Source of the DNA: Isoetes taiwanensis
Lineage: Eukaryota; Streptophyta; Lycopodiopsida; Isoetales; Isoetaceae
Length of the DNA: 64,000 bases
Direction: 5' to 3'
NCBI GenBank assembly: GCA_021234155.1
Contig: JAJEKV010000036.1
Location: 9,315,426 to 9,379,425, forward strand
The notes beneath the pieces are model-generated. The model ran no database searches. It saw nothing but the letters and a program-made list of their open reading frames with translations, and had not been told where the DNA came from. Positions within the stretch are counted from its first letter, which is position 1. Every line of letters begins with the position of its first letter. The position numbers and the translations under genes are program-made. Positions 21,627-33,655 of this stretch are shown one piece after another.

Positions 21627-24600
21627 TATTAAATCACCCCCCCATGGGACCTTGAAGGGCGTGGTGTATGAGGATATCGATCCATAAGCTATGGATTATA
21701 AAATTACATTTACATTGTGTTCCTGAGGCATGAAAGATGCAAGAGTATAGAGGACTAAGAAGACCACGTAATCACGTGGATACGCTTTATGACATTGGTC
21801 AAATGCATGACCATTATGCATGGTATAAATTAAGGAAACAGACACATGTTATGTCTGCTGGGAGCATCGAGATGCCGTATAACAGACTGGAGGATAGTGT
21901 GGAACGTAGTTTCTACATAAGGTCAAGAGAAGACGACAATTGGTAGGAGCAGGCGCAATCATCTAAAAGCTGCAAGGTATGTTGGATCTTTAGTGAAGCT
22001 AGATTATGAAGGGAAGTTGACCTTCAACTAATGATACATTAGGAAGGCAAGTAATGTACCCACACGACAAGTGGGAGAGAAGAGGTGCTTGAAAGTTGTA
22101 GTAAACAACGTTTCAAGTATAGAGAGTTTGGAATGACACGTTGAATGTACCAAAGTCTGGAGTATGAACAAGGTAGGCGCCCAATGAACATCTCACCAAG
22201 GAGGATGTGCTCGGGACTTGGTATCGTGTGTGTATCGCGAGGAGTAACTCCGCGTTGGTATATGTGTACTAGGAACATTTAATAGTAAGACATAACTAAA
22301 AGAAGATAAGATATATACTAGAACTTTTAGTTCACATATATGAATACAGAGGTAATGAAGATAAGAATTGCTATACTAGACATTAAGTATGTCCACTAGG
22401 AACTTAGGATGGCATGTGCCCCTGTGGAATTTATGACTAGAGCGTGAGGACCAAGGAAACCTAAGGATAGAGAGTTTAGAAGGTGTGGTGTGAAAACCAC
22501 AGCATATATAGTACAAGCCGCTAGGGGCTACGTCAATGAATTACATATGAGTCTAGAGTTAGGGTTGGTGCATACATGTTACTATATCTCATAATAACAA
22601 CGTAGTGGTTTCGGATGTTTGAAGGATTTAGTAGTATTACATACTACAGTAGTGAGGAGATGAAAGATGTTAATTGTGATATTTAGATGTATATCATATT
22701 AAAAGATAGAAGAATAGCCGTGCATTGAGGTGAGTGAAACATTACTTAACAAGGTGTAAAGAATAAGCATAATGATATGCTTATATACGAAGATATTGGG
22801 TTAGGTATGTTTTACCAGAGATAAGCATTCAAGCTATCCCAATGTTTAGAGTTGACTATCTTAGATACGTCGTACCAAGGAAGACGAGAAAAGTTTAAAT
22901 CGGTGAGAATAGCTAGAGTAAGTCTAGCATATCACGGTGATGTTACATTCAAAACATCCCGAGGATGGTTGGAACGGTGTTGGAATAAACGATAATGAGA
23001 GCTTAGCTGCTCAAAGGTTCTAGATACCAATGAGTTACTTCATTGTTATAAGCTGAGAGCATTTATGTGGTTTTGGAAATAAACTGATGTATAAAAATAT
23101 CGCGTCCCCCTGATGGAAGAAAAGAAGGAATACGATGACTTTGGCGAGTATACCTTTAGGGGTAACCGAGAAGAGGCAATGCATAGGAACTCTAAGTCCC
23201 GATAAAAAAAATCAAGACGAGGTGTATAGATTACGAGGAGTGAGATTATATAGACCAGTAGTCCATATATCCTAAGAGTTACCCTACTCGCGGGGAGCGA
23301 TTATAGGTACTGAAGTAGAAGGTGGAGGATCCGTTGCCTTGAGGCATAGGCCCGTTAGAGATTATGAGTTTGAAACGCTTAAGAGGGTAAGGAATCGGAA
23401 AACATATGGCGGTTACTAACGAAGGTTGAAACATTGGGTTTTTCCTATTAAAAGACCAGGAGGTTTTAGTGCCTCCACTTCATTATGAGGGAGTCAAAGA
23501 TAGCAGCATTCGAAGCTGATCAAAAGCTGAAGTCCACCTGATAACTTAAGAAAATTAGGTTATGTGTAACTAAGCATGGGTGGTATGGAACACAAAGGAT
23601 CCTTAGCGAAAGAAGCCTTTAGAAAAGCTCCTCATCTGGTAGTAAACCTTTGGAATTATAGCATAATCCCATGGGTGGTATGATAGTGTATATACACGAC
23701 TGGAAGACCATAAGGCACTAAAGGGATGGTTAAAGTAGCTGGGGATCCTATCAAAAATGTAGGCAGCATATAGATTTCTAACATAGAGTTGGCCACTGCC
23801 CAGTTGGGGAGTCGGTGGCTCAGCCACATAATAAAGGTACATAGGCAATAGGTTTGTTTGAAAGAACTACCACGGTTATAGTCTAGCTAAGTTAGAGCAG
23901 AGCTCTAGCATTGTGGGATGTGGAGATATGTTTATTATGTACATACCATTTACAGATACGATAAACATCTCAGGGAGGTAATTTAGATGGCGACGCAAGG
24001 AGAGAAAGACGAGGGTATCCTAAAGTTACTGAGGAAGGATCCGGAGATACGTTTGAAAAGTGCAAAGGACCGTCAATCCATTGCATGCTAGGGTATGAGG
24101 TAGTAGTTGGCGCTTGAAATAAATGTCAACGGCCAACAGAATAAAGCTTAAGGTAGTGGGGTTGAGTAGTACAATAGTACAATTCCAGGATAAGTAGCGA
24201 ATAGCAGTTACCTGCTAAATGTTCGAATGTGTCTTGCATAGACACCTAAGACTAGCTTTCCGACATGATCCATACCTGGATCAGGCATAGGTGACGCCAT
24301 GGGTTACATGGGGGGGGGTGCAAGTTAACATATACAGGACTCGAGCATTGATACAAGCCCGGGTTATATTAAACGTAGGTAATTGTAGAAAGGCTCACTA
24401 AATACAAGGCAAGCACCTTGATGACTCCAGGTAACTTACGAAGGCTCACCCGCTCTTAGGCCATGACTATGGCTTAGATGAGGATGCCAAGTTATTTGGA
24501 ATGCCAGAACAACGTTATAGCATCATGACAGAGAAATGTAATGACTAACATTTCCAGGATGTAGGACAATGTTGAATCATAATCCCCAATGATAGGTGGG

Positions 24601-25005
24601 TTAACAATATAGGGAGCATATAATGGCGGCTTAGAAGCCACAAGACGGTTAATAAATACATAAAGGAGTAATGGGGATTGGTGACTCTACTGAATAAAGA
24701 TCACAATCAAAGAGTGAAATATGTAGTTGTGGCAGGCGTAAGGGTCGGACTACTGAAAATCGATCATAGACTTAGAAAACATATTGAAGAAGAGAAGGAA
24801 TAAAGGACCCTGATGCATGATATTTAGCAATCTGGATAGAAAGGCTATTTCCTAACATGAAGGGTGGTCATTGCTAATATACAAAGGTAGACTTGCGGCT
24901 TGAAAGGTAGCGAGAGCTGAAAAACTCCTTAAAGATTTGGTGCATGGCTTAGGGAAGAAGACGTCCATGTCTTCGGACAACATGGTGAATTGAGTTCACC
25001 AAGGA

Positions 25006-25050
25006 CCTTTTTTTTTTTTTTATAAATAGATAGATAGATAGATAGATAGC
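25006..25050. repeat. Poly(T) and (ATAG)n microsatellite
   Basis: A T run followed by repeated atag units in the LTR element interior. It has the look of a short retroposed tail. Confidence 0.85.
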
Positions 25051-26095
25051 ATTTATACGTCATGCCATATTGGCAGCGTCCATGAGGACATATGACGGAC
25101 CCCCAGAGACTTGAACACAAGATCTTTGAATAGAGGAGGCCTATCTTGAGAGGTCTTCGGGTGGTACTGTCCTTTGGGATATTCATATAATCCTTTGGAA
25201 TATGTAAGTTCGTTTGCAGAACCTAAAGACGTTTAGGTATTAAAATAATGGTTGGAAACATTTTGCTCGGACCTTATCTAGGTACCCTAGAAGGAGGTGA
25301 GTAATCAACAACGGTTGGGTGGCATTGGAATGTACGGGAGAACATTCCAAAAGAGGGTAGACGGTTGTCACTTTGACAGGCGTGTGGCACAGATAATTAA
25401 TCACATCCATATAGACGGTGAAGTTTGGCACAAAGTGTTGACATTATTATGGGGGTTCTAACACAGGCACTCACTACGTATTACAGAGTTTGTACCGTGG
25501 TCTGGGAAAATGGTCCATAAAAAGAACACGAGCATTGAGAAGAAGAAGTGAGGGGTGGTAGGATTAAAGCTACCAATGGTCTGGAGGGGTGCTGCATGGC
25601 AGACCCTAGTTGGTTGGGCGAAAAGAGATCCTTTCTCTGGGAAATGAGACGAGTCAAGGTTTAGACACTAGAGAGAGACAACGTTAATTATAATTATGTC
25701 TATAAAACATTACGTCGAATAAGGTCTAATATAAAGCATATGAATGTAGTATAGATTAAATGATGGCAAGGCCCGAAGAAATTGTGTTATCAAGGCACCT
25801 ACCAAAGGAAAAATAATTAAAGGTATGGATCGAGGAACGCCGATAACTGGACATTATTATCGTCGCCTAAAGAATATCCAAGGATATAACACATGCTGCT
25901 ATTCTAGAGAGTTGCCCTGTCGTTGTTAATTAAGTTCTGGAATTAGTCCCACCAAATGAGTTGATGTTGTCATAACAAGTTGGCCGGACTTGCTAGGTTA
26001 CGTCGTGCCATTTGGTCGGTTTATTCCTAGGGGATACTAGCTTTATATGGTTGACAGTTATCCGGTTGACTATAGCAGAGAGAGGTCGTCTCCCA

Positions 26096-26292
26096 TGGCT
26101 ATGGCAAGGCTGCTTACTCCGGCGGCTATGGCGAAAGAGCTTGCTTCGACGGCTATGGCGAAAGAGCTTGCTCCGGCGGCTATGGCGGAAGAGCTTGCTC
26201 CGGCGGCTATGGCGAAAGAGCTTGCTCCGGCGGCTATGGCGGAAGAGCTTGCTCCGGCGGCTATGGCAAAAGAGCTTGCTTCGGCGGAGTTG
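26096..26292. repeat. 27-bp minisatellite
   Basis: About seven copies of a 27-bp unit (ggctatggcgaaagagcttg plus ctccggc), alternating gcgaaag and gcggaag variants. Because 27 is divisible by 3 the frames stay open on both strands (plus strand AMAKELAPA repeats). It lies in the leader of the LTR element, about 0.8 kb from the PBS. Confidence 0.9.
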
Positions 26293-26392
26293 TTGCCTCC
26301 ACAATGTGGGTTTACCAAAGGCATGCCTCTAATTTAGATATGGAATAGATGCACTATAAATATTAGAAAAAGCATTATATCATTTCAAGAAA

Positions 26393-26462
26393 GAAGTTGG
26401 CTTATTGGTAAAGGTGTTGTCTTGGGTGCAGAAGGTCAGGGGTTCAATCCCATGATGTACCT
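26393..26462 (+). ncRNA. tRNA-like (SINE-type) module 1
   Basis: A-box-like TGGCTTATTGGTAAAGG and B-box-like GGTTCAATCCC at tRNA-like spacing. No full cloverleaf or acceptor stem is visible. Probably a SINE head rather than a functional tRNA. Confidence 0.5.
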
Positions 26463-26537
26463 TTTTCTTAAAAGAACTGCTAACTGGACAAAACATAATA
26501 TTAGATATGTATAACAAAGCAATACAACATATATAAA

Positions 26538-26635
26538 GATAGTTGGCAAGATGGAAAGAGTGTTGGGTTGGAAGTAAGAGGTCACGGGTTCAAAACGCGG
26601 GCGGAAAAGGAAAAACTTATTTTAAAAAAAAAAAA
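26538..26635 (+). ncRNA. tRNA-like (SINE-type) module 2 with A tail
   Basis: TTGGCAAGATGGAAAGAGTG and GGTTCAAAACG at A/B-box spacing, followed by an A-rich run at about 26620-26636. It lies about 145 bp after module 1. Possibly a dimeric SINE inside the LTR element. Confidence 0.45.
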
Positions 26636-27064
26636 ACGGATGCGTATTTTTATACGGCGGACCGTATGGGGCGCTGCGTTGCTTATACGCGTTTTATTTT
26701 TGAAAGAAACACCTCTGAGTAAGGCAGCGCCCCTTTCCATTTTTCGGCGGCCTGTTGTCTTTTTGACCTCGGGAGACGTGCCCCTTAGGGTATTTGGGAG
26801 GTGCCCGATCCATTGGAGACGTTTTTACCTTCATCCGAACTACCTACAGAAAGTTATAGCCCTTCCAATCTTGGGTCCTCCAGTCACAACTTTTTCCCTC
26901 CAAAATCGCCCTAAACTTCCTAAAACTCACAATTTATTACATCCACCTAACACAAAATTAAATGACCAAAAAGTTAAGCAGTCCAACTAGCCTAAACTCC
27001 CACTCAACTACCGAACTAACGGGTTAAAGATTTGGTCAGTGCTATGATTCCGGTCAACCAAAAT

Positions 27065-27080
27065 CATGGCTCTGATACCA
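27065..27080 (-). promoter_or_regulatory. Primer binding site of the LTR element
   Basis: The minus strand reads TGGTATCAGAGCCATG starting 1 nt from the LTR boundary, matching the initiator-methionine tRNA 3' end used by many plant LTR retrotransposons. It fixes the element's orientation. Confidence 0.9.
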
Positions 27081-27081
27081 C

Positions 27082-28658
27082 TGTGACGCTCCCTGAACAT
27101 ATACGACCCTCGGCCGTATACATACGGGACTTTCCCCCCCATGGCGACCAACTTCGCCATGGCGGCCCTCCGTCTATTTCGGCCATCTATAATATGATGC
27201 CCGAAAAGAAGGACACGAAAAGGGTCATTCGCCCACGCCTTCAATGGGGCTCCTACGTCAGCGAAGCGTGAATACAAGGGTTAGCACACATCATAAATCA
27301 CATATAAATAACCACCACGAAGGGTGGCGCATCCATCCAAATACCAACGGCAAAGAATATGCATCTAAAACTAAGAAAACTCCCCAAACCCATGGTTCTA
27401 CCCCTTTCGGACTCGGTGAGGATCGACCGACGGCTAGGTCTCAAGAGATCAGCAGACCGAATCTTGACATGGCGTTGGCTGGCATAGAACATTGGCTAGG
27501 GTTGTCCACTCCATCCGCCCCTCCTGTGCACACTTTGCAGATGGGTCAATTCACGCTATGGCGTCGCTATAGCCTTCCGGAGACGCGGGCTCGAGGCATC
27601 ACCCTGCTGAGCCTACTCCGGGGTTCATGAAGTCCCGGTCCGATGAGGGGAGTCGGTCGAGCGTCCCCTTCCAGAATCACAGTGGCTCCATGGGCGAGCT
27701 AGAGAATACGTGCCGCATCAGCGACCCCCGCATCCGTACCCGACTTACTCGCCCTAAATCTACTCAAAGTGCAAGGTGCCCCATACGGGTCACACCTCTA
27801 CACCCAGGGAGTGTCAGACCTATACCCGGCCCTCTACGTGACCGGCTATCAGGCCTAGCTCACTATAGGAGTCTCAGGAGCCTTTTATGTTCGTGCAAGA
27901 CCCCACCAACCACTTCACCACTGTGTTCCTTATCTGGTGCTAAGCCAGTCCATAGCATCTATGACCCGGTGGGCTCTTGTGCACAGGCCGCATCTAATGG
28001 GAATAATACAGGGCTCTATCTAGGAGCATACTACAATACATGGGCTCAGAGGTCTCTACCCCCCGTAATCCCCCATATCCGGAGTGCTAACTAAGCAAAG
28101 AACTACTAAACCATCAACCAAAGCACGTACAGAGACTAGAGATAAGAATACTCACCATATCAATCAAGGGTTAGTCTAACAGGTAAACCACAGAGAAAAC
28201 AGAGAGAGAACACACCACAGAGAGGTGCTATGCTATAAATCAACAAAGTAACCTACTGACTAACCGTCAAATCGGTCTTGGGCTGCTCCATCTCGACTAA
28301 CTGAAGGGCGCCTGGCTGCTGCTCCTCCTCCTCCATCCCCAATTGCTCCCAATTTGAATTGGGGCACAAAAGCCCTAATTTGGGTGTCCAAAATGGAAAC
28401 CCTACCTTGCCCAATCGATTTGGGCCAGGTGGCATGCTCTACATTGGTTAATATTAGCTAATTTGGTATTTTAGCCCTTTTTAATATTAGGATAAGCCCT
28501 AAATTCGAATTAGGGTTTTGGTTAGGTTTCCACCTTTATAATTTAATTATTAACATAGCTAACCTTAGCTTATGAATAATTAATGTGCCATTAATTATTC
28601 ATAGTGACGTGTCACGTATTTATACTTAAATATGCGTATAAATATGTGGAACGTCACA
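27082..28658 (-). repeat. LTR (5' LTR of the minus-strand element)
   Basis: Counterpart of 18505-20075. Begins TGTGACGCTCCCTG and ends GGAACGTCACA on the plus strand. Confidence 0.9.
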
Positions 28659-28663
28659 GTTTC

Positions 28664-30420
28664 TATAGACCAAATAAGGGCAAAAGGTCTACATTGGGTG
28701 AAGGGCTATACGCCGGAAAAACCCAATGTACCTTTTGGCCCTCATAAGTTTACCATTTTCATGCTCAATTTATGTTGTTTGGCTGCAGGTACGGATTTTT
28801 CCCTCTCAATGTGGATGCTTTTGCCCTGATGTTTGTATGTAGCAACGTGGATAATGTTCTAGTTCGGCTGTTGTCAAGGCTAGTACAGTCTGGTTTTTTT
28901 TTTTTTTTTTTTTGGAAGGACACCATATTGTGTATTATAACTTTTTTGATCATTATGTACGGTAAACGAGAAGATTATGAAGGCTAGATTAAGAAGACCA
29001 CATATATGTTGCACATTATTTTGGTCCTAGCTCGAGCCTTTTTGGGGCTTTTTCTCGGCCCCGGGGGGGGAGGGGGGGGATCAGGACATCTAGACAACAA
29101 GAGGTTCTCTTGACTAAGAAACTGGTTTGAAACATCCTCATCAATGACCTCTTTTTTATTGAGTGGTGAGTTGACTTACAATGATGTTATATTCAAAGAT
29201 CAAAGCTATTATACATGAGGATCTTTTTTTCATCTTCATTGGCATAATATGGGGGTTGGGCCACAAATGAGTTCCAAAAAGCTTGTCAAGTTGCGAAAAG
29301 CTTGCAAATTTAAGGCCCAAGAAATAAGCAAAAGAGTCCTTTTGTCCACCTTTTTAGTGAGATGGTGTATAGGGGAATGGCATTTTGGACGCCATAGGGC
29401 CCCGTGACCGGCAATAGCCGAGAGCGGGTCTCATGTGTGCCAGAATGGCTTCCAAACTGGCATTCCTCTACAATGTAGGAGCTGGAGTCGATTTCAGGGT
29501 AGAACTAGTGATAGTGTTCTTGGAGCTATGGAGTTGCAAAGAACTTGTTCTTCTTAAACATATCCGGCAAGATTTGTAGTAGACTTGAGAAGATTTGAGC
29601 TTTATAGTACACCTGGCAAGCTTTGCAATGGATCCCCCAAGTTGTGGGCTTTGCAATAATGAATGGTTCCCAATATTGTAGAACATGAAAAACAATTGAT
29701 AATTGGGAGTTCACAATATATTGCTTTTGAAGGGGTCAACAAATCGTTATACGGTTTGGGATATTCTTGCATGATGTTATATGAGCTCCCAGTGCTAAGG
29801 ACCCGTCGTTCATGTTTAGGAAGGACGACTATTCCCCCACTATGTCTATACTTTTTAGGTTGATAAAGGATTCTTGTGTCCTTTAAAGTGAGCAATCTAT
29901 GTGCATGATATGTACTGCTATCACGATATTTTGTACTATCACCATCTCGCCCAAGCTACCTAGATATTGCAAGTTCCTTGGGATGTCAAGCAATGCTTAA
30001 AAAAAAAAGGGACTTACTGTTTGCAAATACAGAGCTAAGGAAGATTTAACAAGATTACACACCAAAGACAAATGTTTGTAAGTAAGGGGCAAGGAAAATT
30101 GTGCAAGATTACACATCAAAGACAAATGTTTGTGAATACAGGGCCAAGGAAAATTTAACAACAATATCAATAACATAAATCGAGAACATTGAAGACAAGT
30201 TGACAAGTGGAGATCCATTTTACATATCTAGTATTTATTGTAGAGACACATGGCAACAAAATCATGGGTAACATATCAAGGACACCTCTAAAATACAAAT
30301 GCATAATGCGACTTTAGGGGAAGAAGTATATTCTTCCACCCAACACATTGATTTAGAAAGAGGAAGATTCCATGCAGAAAAGACCCATAGAAAAGGGCCC
30401 ACATTCCCAAAGAAGCTGGA
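28664..30420. other. Gene-free stretch upstream of the dioxygenase
   Basis: Continues the sequence interrupted by the LTR element. 28690-28795 repeats 9935-10015. Other content: poly(T) at 28893-28912, a G-rich run at about 29061-29080, a weak inverted repeat at about 29367-29470, and three imperfect tandem copies of a unit of about 62 bp at 30020-30165 (acaaatgtttgt, caaggaaaatt). No gene recognised. Confidence 0.5.
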
Positions 30421-30424
30421 GAGG

Positions 30425-30432
30425 TTATAAAA
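30425..30432 (+). promoter_or_regulatory. TATA box of the dioxygenase gene
   Basis: TTATAAAA about 35 bp before the ATG at 30467. This implies a very short 5' UTR, unless transcription starts farther upstream. Confidence 0.45.
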
Positions 30433-30466
30433 AACACAACGCAACTAGGAATAATGGGAGGAGCCA

Positions 30467-33256
30467 ATGGAGGAGGAGCTATTAGATCTTCCATCCATTG
30501 ATTTGCAAGGCAAAGAGGCTGCAATTAAGCTATGGAAAGCTCACAAAGAACATGGTTTCTTCTACATAGTAAACCATGGTATAGCGCATGACATGCTCGA
30601 CCAAGTTCTTCATCAAAGCAACAAATTCTTTGGTCAACCAATAGTGCAAAAGCTTGCCTTTCGTGCACCGCCTGGATATCGCAAAGAAGGCTATTGCCCT
30701 GCTGCCGGGGTGGATAATCTAGCTTGTGGAGGTTATGACCCGTCAGCCTTTCACAGAGAACAAGTTTATTACTATATCAAGCCCATTGCAAGCAGGAATG
30801 TGAGCAGATGGCCAACAAATTTGAGGTTGACATGTGTTCTTCATTCTATGTTTTTCTTTTTCTTAGTAGAAATTAATGGTTATAATTTTTTAGGGGAGTG
30901 ATGGAGCAGCTAGGAGCATCAGCACTGGAAGTATGTGAGAAAATAATGCATCTGCTCGCCGAGGCCTTAGGAATACCAACGAGGGAATTGAGGGAGGCAT
31001 TAGGCAAAGAAATGAGGCAGACAGTTTGCACATTCAAGTATTTCAAGTCCACAAGCATGGGAGCTCTAGGAATACCAGAACATACAGACATTGGTTCCTT
31101 GGTGTTCTTATTCTCTGAGAATGTTCCTGGTTTGCAAATACAAAAGGAAGGCCAATGGAGAACCGTGAAGCCCCAGCCTCATGCACTTGTGGTGAGCATC
31201 GGCGAGGCCCTTGAGGTAGGCCCCACTTCCCACCATTTTTTTCTCTCTCTTTTTTCTTTGCGCTCATTAGGTGAAGCTAAGAGGTCCCATTTCCTATACT
31301 ATGGCGGCTGCCCCAATTATTGCTCCCCTTTACCTCTTAAGGACCTTCAACTTGAGGATCTCATAATCACCATCATTATGACTATATGTTGTTGCCATGT
31401 GCTCCCCTTTTTTATGTCTTTTGGTTATGAGACATTGCTATATGTAGACATTCAAGATCTGACATCCTTCTTCATGGAAGAACATTTTCATATATGTATT
31501 CTTTAATAATTAAAAATAAGTTGATACATCTCGCACTCTCCGAGAAAATGACATGGTCCCTCTCTGCCTGCATGGGTTTTGCCAAAAACTAAAGATTTGT
31601 AGAACTACTCCATAACATGTTCCCCCTCTGAAGGATGGCAAATGCCATAACATATGTTTGATAGGTCGTTTCAATCCCTGGGAGGTTCAGTTGGTCAAAA
31701 CAGCCACTCCTCAGCCACATGAAGCCCTGCTTCGTTGACAAAATGAATCGGCCAATTCAAACATCGCTCAGATGCTTTTCTCGATGCCAAAAGTATTCCA
31801 TCAAACCCTTTCGACCAATGCATTTTTGCCACATAGCCAGACCCATAGAAAGGCAATTTAAAAACTCGATTGTAGAAGAGAAGAACTGTATATAAAGGGA
31901 ACCGCACTAATATGATGGCAATTCTTGGATATCTCTTGAGGCAGAACTAGGTTAAAAACATTGCTCGACTCTGTATGGTTGTCAATTAGCATGGACGATG
32001 GAAAATCCTAGACCAACCTCCATACGTAGTATGATGCCATGGCAACTCTAGAAATAGCATAAAATGTGTTAATGCATCCACATGGCAATCTTGAATTGAA
32101 ATAGTAGCATGGAGTTCCTATTTTCCTCCACCTAGTGGAGTCTTGTCTTGAGTGATTACAGATATAAGCTAGCATTGTGTGACTCATTTGCTATATAAAC
32201 TTTCGATATTCTTTCTATATACGATAGGAAATTATGCTTAGTATAAATTGAAAGGTCGAAGGCTTATCCTAGGGGGTCAAGATAATTATACCGTAGGATC
32301 GTAACAAAATTTATCCACCTTTTAGTTGTTTGTTGTTCTGCCAAATGTGATAACATATTATTGCAGAGGACTAGTTATTTCATAAGTTCATAATTTGGCA
32401 TTATTATATTAAGCTATTTTGGGAAAGGATATGTGGTCCTTAGTGAATGTGAAGTACAAGTGGTGTTGACCCATGAATGATCATTTGCTCCTGCTGAAAT
32501 TGTTGTTGCCTTACCAATTCATGCATGCACCGCTGCAATTGTTCATGAGCCTATGCATGGAGGCCCTTGCCTTGCTGGGCGACGGCTCCCCGCAGCTCTG
32601 CACCTCTCAATCTTGAGCAGTCAATCTGTGCTCGAGTTTCAGCAACCGGGTGTCCGCTATACGGGAGAAGAAAGAAGAGGAGGATTTTAAACATCTACTA
32701 GAGAGCAATCAATCTGGGACACGCTCATCAACTGACATTACTTAAGCATCTTGCTCCTATTCATTTTACATTATATGTCTGCTTGAACCCGAGGCCATAT
32801 AAACATCATCGAACGAACCGACAAACACACTTTGAATCGTTAAGGAGTAATGGTTGTCTTGTAAATAGAATTGATGGTTCAAATATTTATTACCTATATG
32901 ATTACATGCTCAACTAACATCATAGGAAAATTGTATATGTACCCATTGTTTTAGAAGGTATTGAACTATGCAATTATTAACAGCTGCATTGGTGTCCCTA
33001 TTAGGTTCTAAGCAATGGGAAGTACTCAACTACTAAGCATCGTGTGCTCTTAAATAAAGACATGGTACGTCATTCATGTGCAATCACATTTGAACCTGCT
33101 ATGGATGCTGATATTGGACCACTCAAAATGCTCAATAGTAAAGATCAGTCTATATTATATAGAAGGTATATTTACAAAGATCGTTATGATGAGTATATCG
33201 AAGGCAAAAGCGATAAGAAATTTGCCTTCCTTGCGAGTTCAAACAATCTTCAATGA
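30467..33256 (+). CDS. 2-oxoglutarate/Fe(II)-dependent dioxygenase, three exons
   Basis: Exons 30467-30825, 30894-31215 and 33005-33256 join in frame to 310 aa with GT-AG introns of 68 and 1789 bp. The N-terminal DIOX_N part begins LPSIDLQGKEAAIKLW and contains HGFFYIVNHGI. The C-terminal jelly-roll carries the iron ligands His183 and Asp185 (PEHTDIGSL) and His239 (STTKHRV), and the 2-oxoglutarate-binding Arg249-x-Ser251 (VRHS). The 54-residue spacing from Asp to distal His is normal. All catalytic residues are present. The fold is that of the plant DOXC enzymes, which hydroxylate or desaturate small molecules such as hormones and flavonoids in the cytosol; substrate cannot be inferred. The start is supported by the TATA box and by the family's usual N-terminus. 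Confidence 0.9.
31216..33004 (+). other. Large intron 2 of the dioxygenase gene
   Basis: Donor GAGgtaggc, acceptor ctattagGTT. Unique-looking AT-rich sequence with no coding exon seen. The exon-2 frame runs past the donor into the intron until 31506, which would mislead an ORF-only annotation into a truncated protein lacking the distal His and Arg. Confidence 0.8.
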
Positions 33257-33655
33257 ATATCCACAAGTTACTAGATTGTAGGTTGATAACTTGACTGTAT
33301 AGTTTCTTCTAAATTCTATGACAGTTTCGAGATGATGGATTGTCCAAGTCCTATCGATATGTTATCATCTAACAGTGTGTATATAAAAGGGAAAACTAGT
33401 AGTAAGACATGCGTGGGGCAAATGAAGGGGCCAAAAAGGGGGACGTGCACGATGAAAACGGACACGTGCAAAATAGTGGGTTATCCTCGATTTTGAAAGA
33501 TTAGATCTCTACGTGATTATTAAGCATGATAACACTAACTGATTGACATCTCAATCGTGATCATCATTTAAAGTGCGGCTCACATCAATATATTAATACT
33601 AGTAATGGGTGCCCAGCGTTGCTGGGCATAAGTTGAGAGCCTATAAATGTTTTGG
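33257..33655. other. 3' flank of the dioxygenase gene
   Basis: AT-rich, no gene. It probably contains the 3' UTR; no single polyadenylation signal stands out. Confidence 0.4.

Larger units (their letters stand above)
18505..28658 (-). mobile_element. Complete LTR retrotransposon (Ty3/Gypsy-like signals), non-coding interior
   Basis: A 10.15-kb element flanked by the 5-bp target duplication gtttc (18500-18504 and 28659-28663). LTRs of 1571 and 1577 bp start TGTGACG and end CGTCACA. On the minus strand a tRNA-iMet-type PBS (TGGTATCAGAGCCATG) lies 1 nt inside the right LTR. A purine tract (AAGGTGGGGAGAA) abuts the left LTR. Orientation is therefore minus. The 7.0-kb interior has no ORF above about 105 codons and no visible gag, protease, RT or integrase motif, although the LTRs remain highly similar. 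It is best read as a LARD-type non-autonomous element mobilised by a relative; extreme decay is the alternative. Confidence 0.9.

Noticed and set aside
26096-26292. CRISPR-like or protein-repeat array
   Set aside because: Units are contiguous without unique spacers and the context is a plant LTR retrotransposon.
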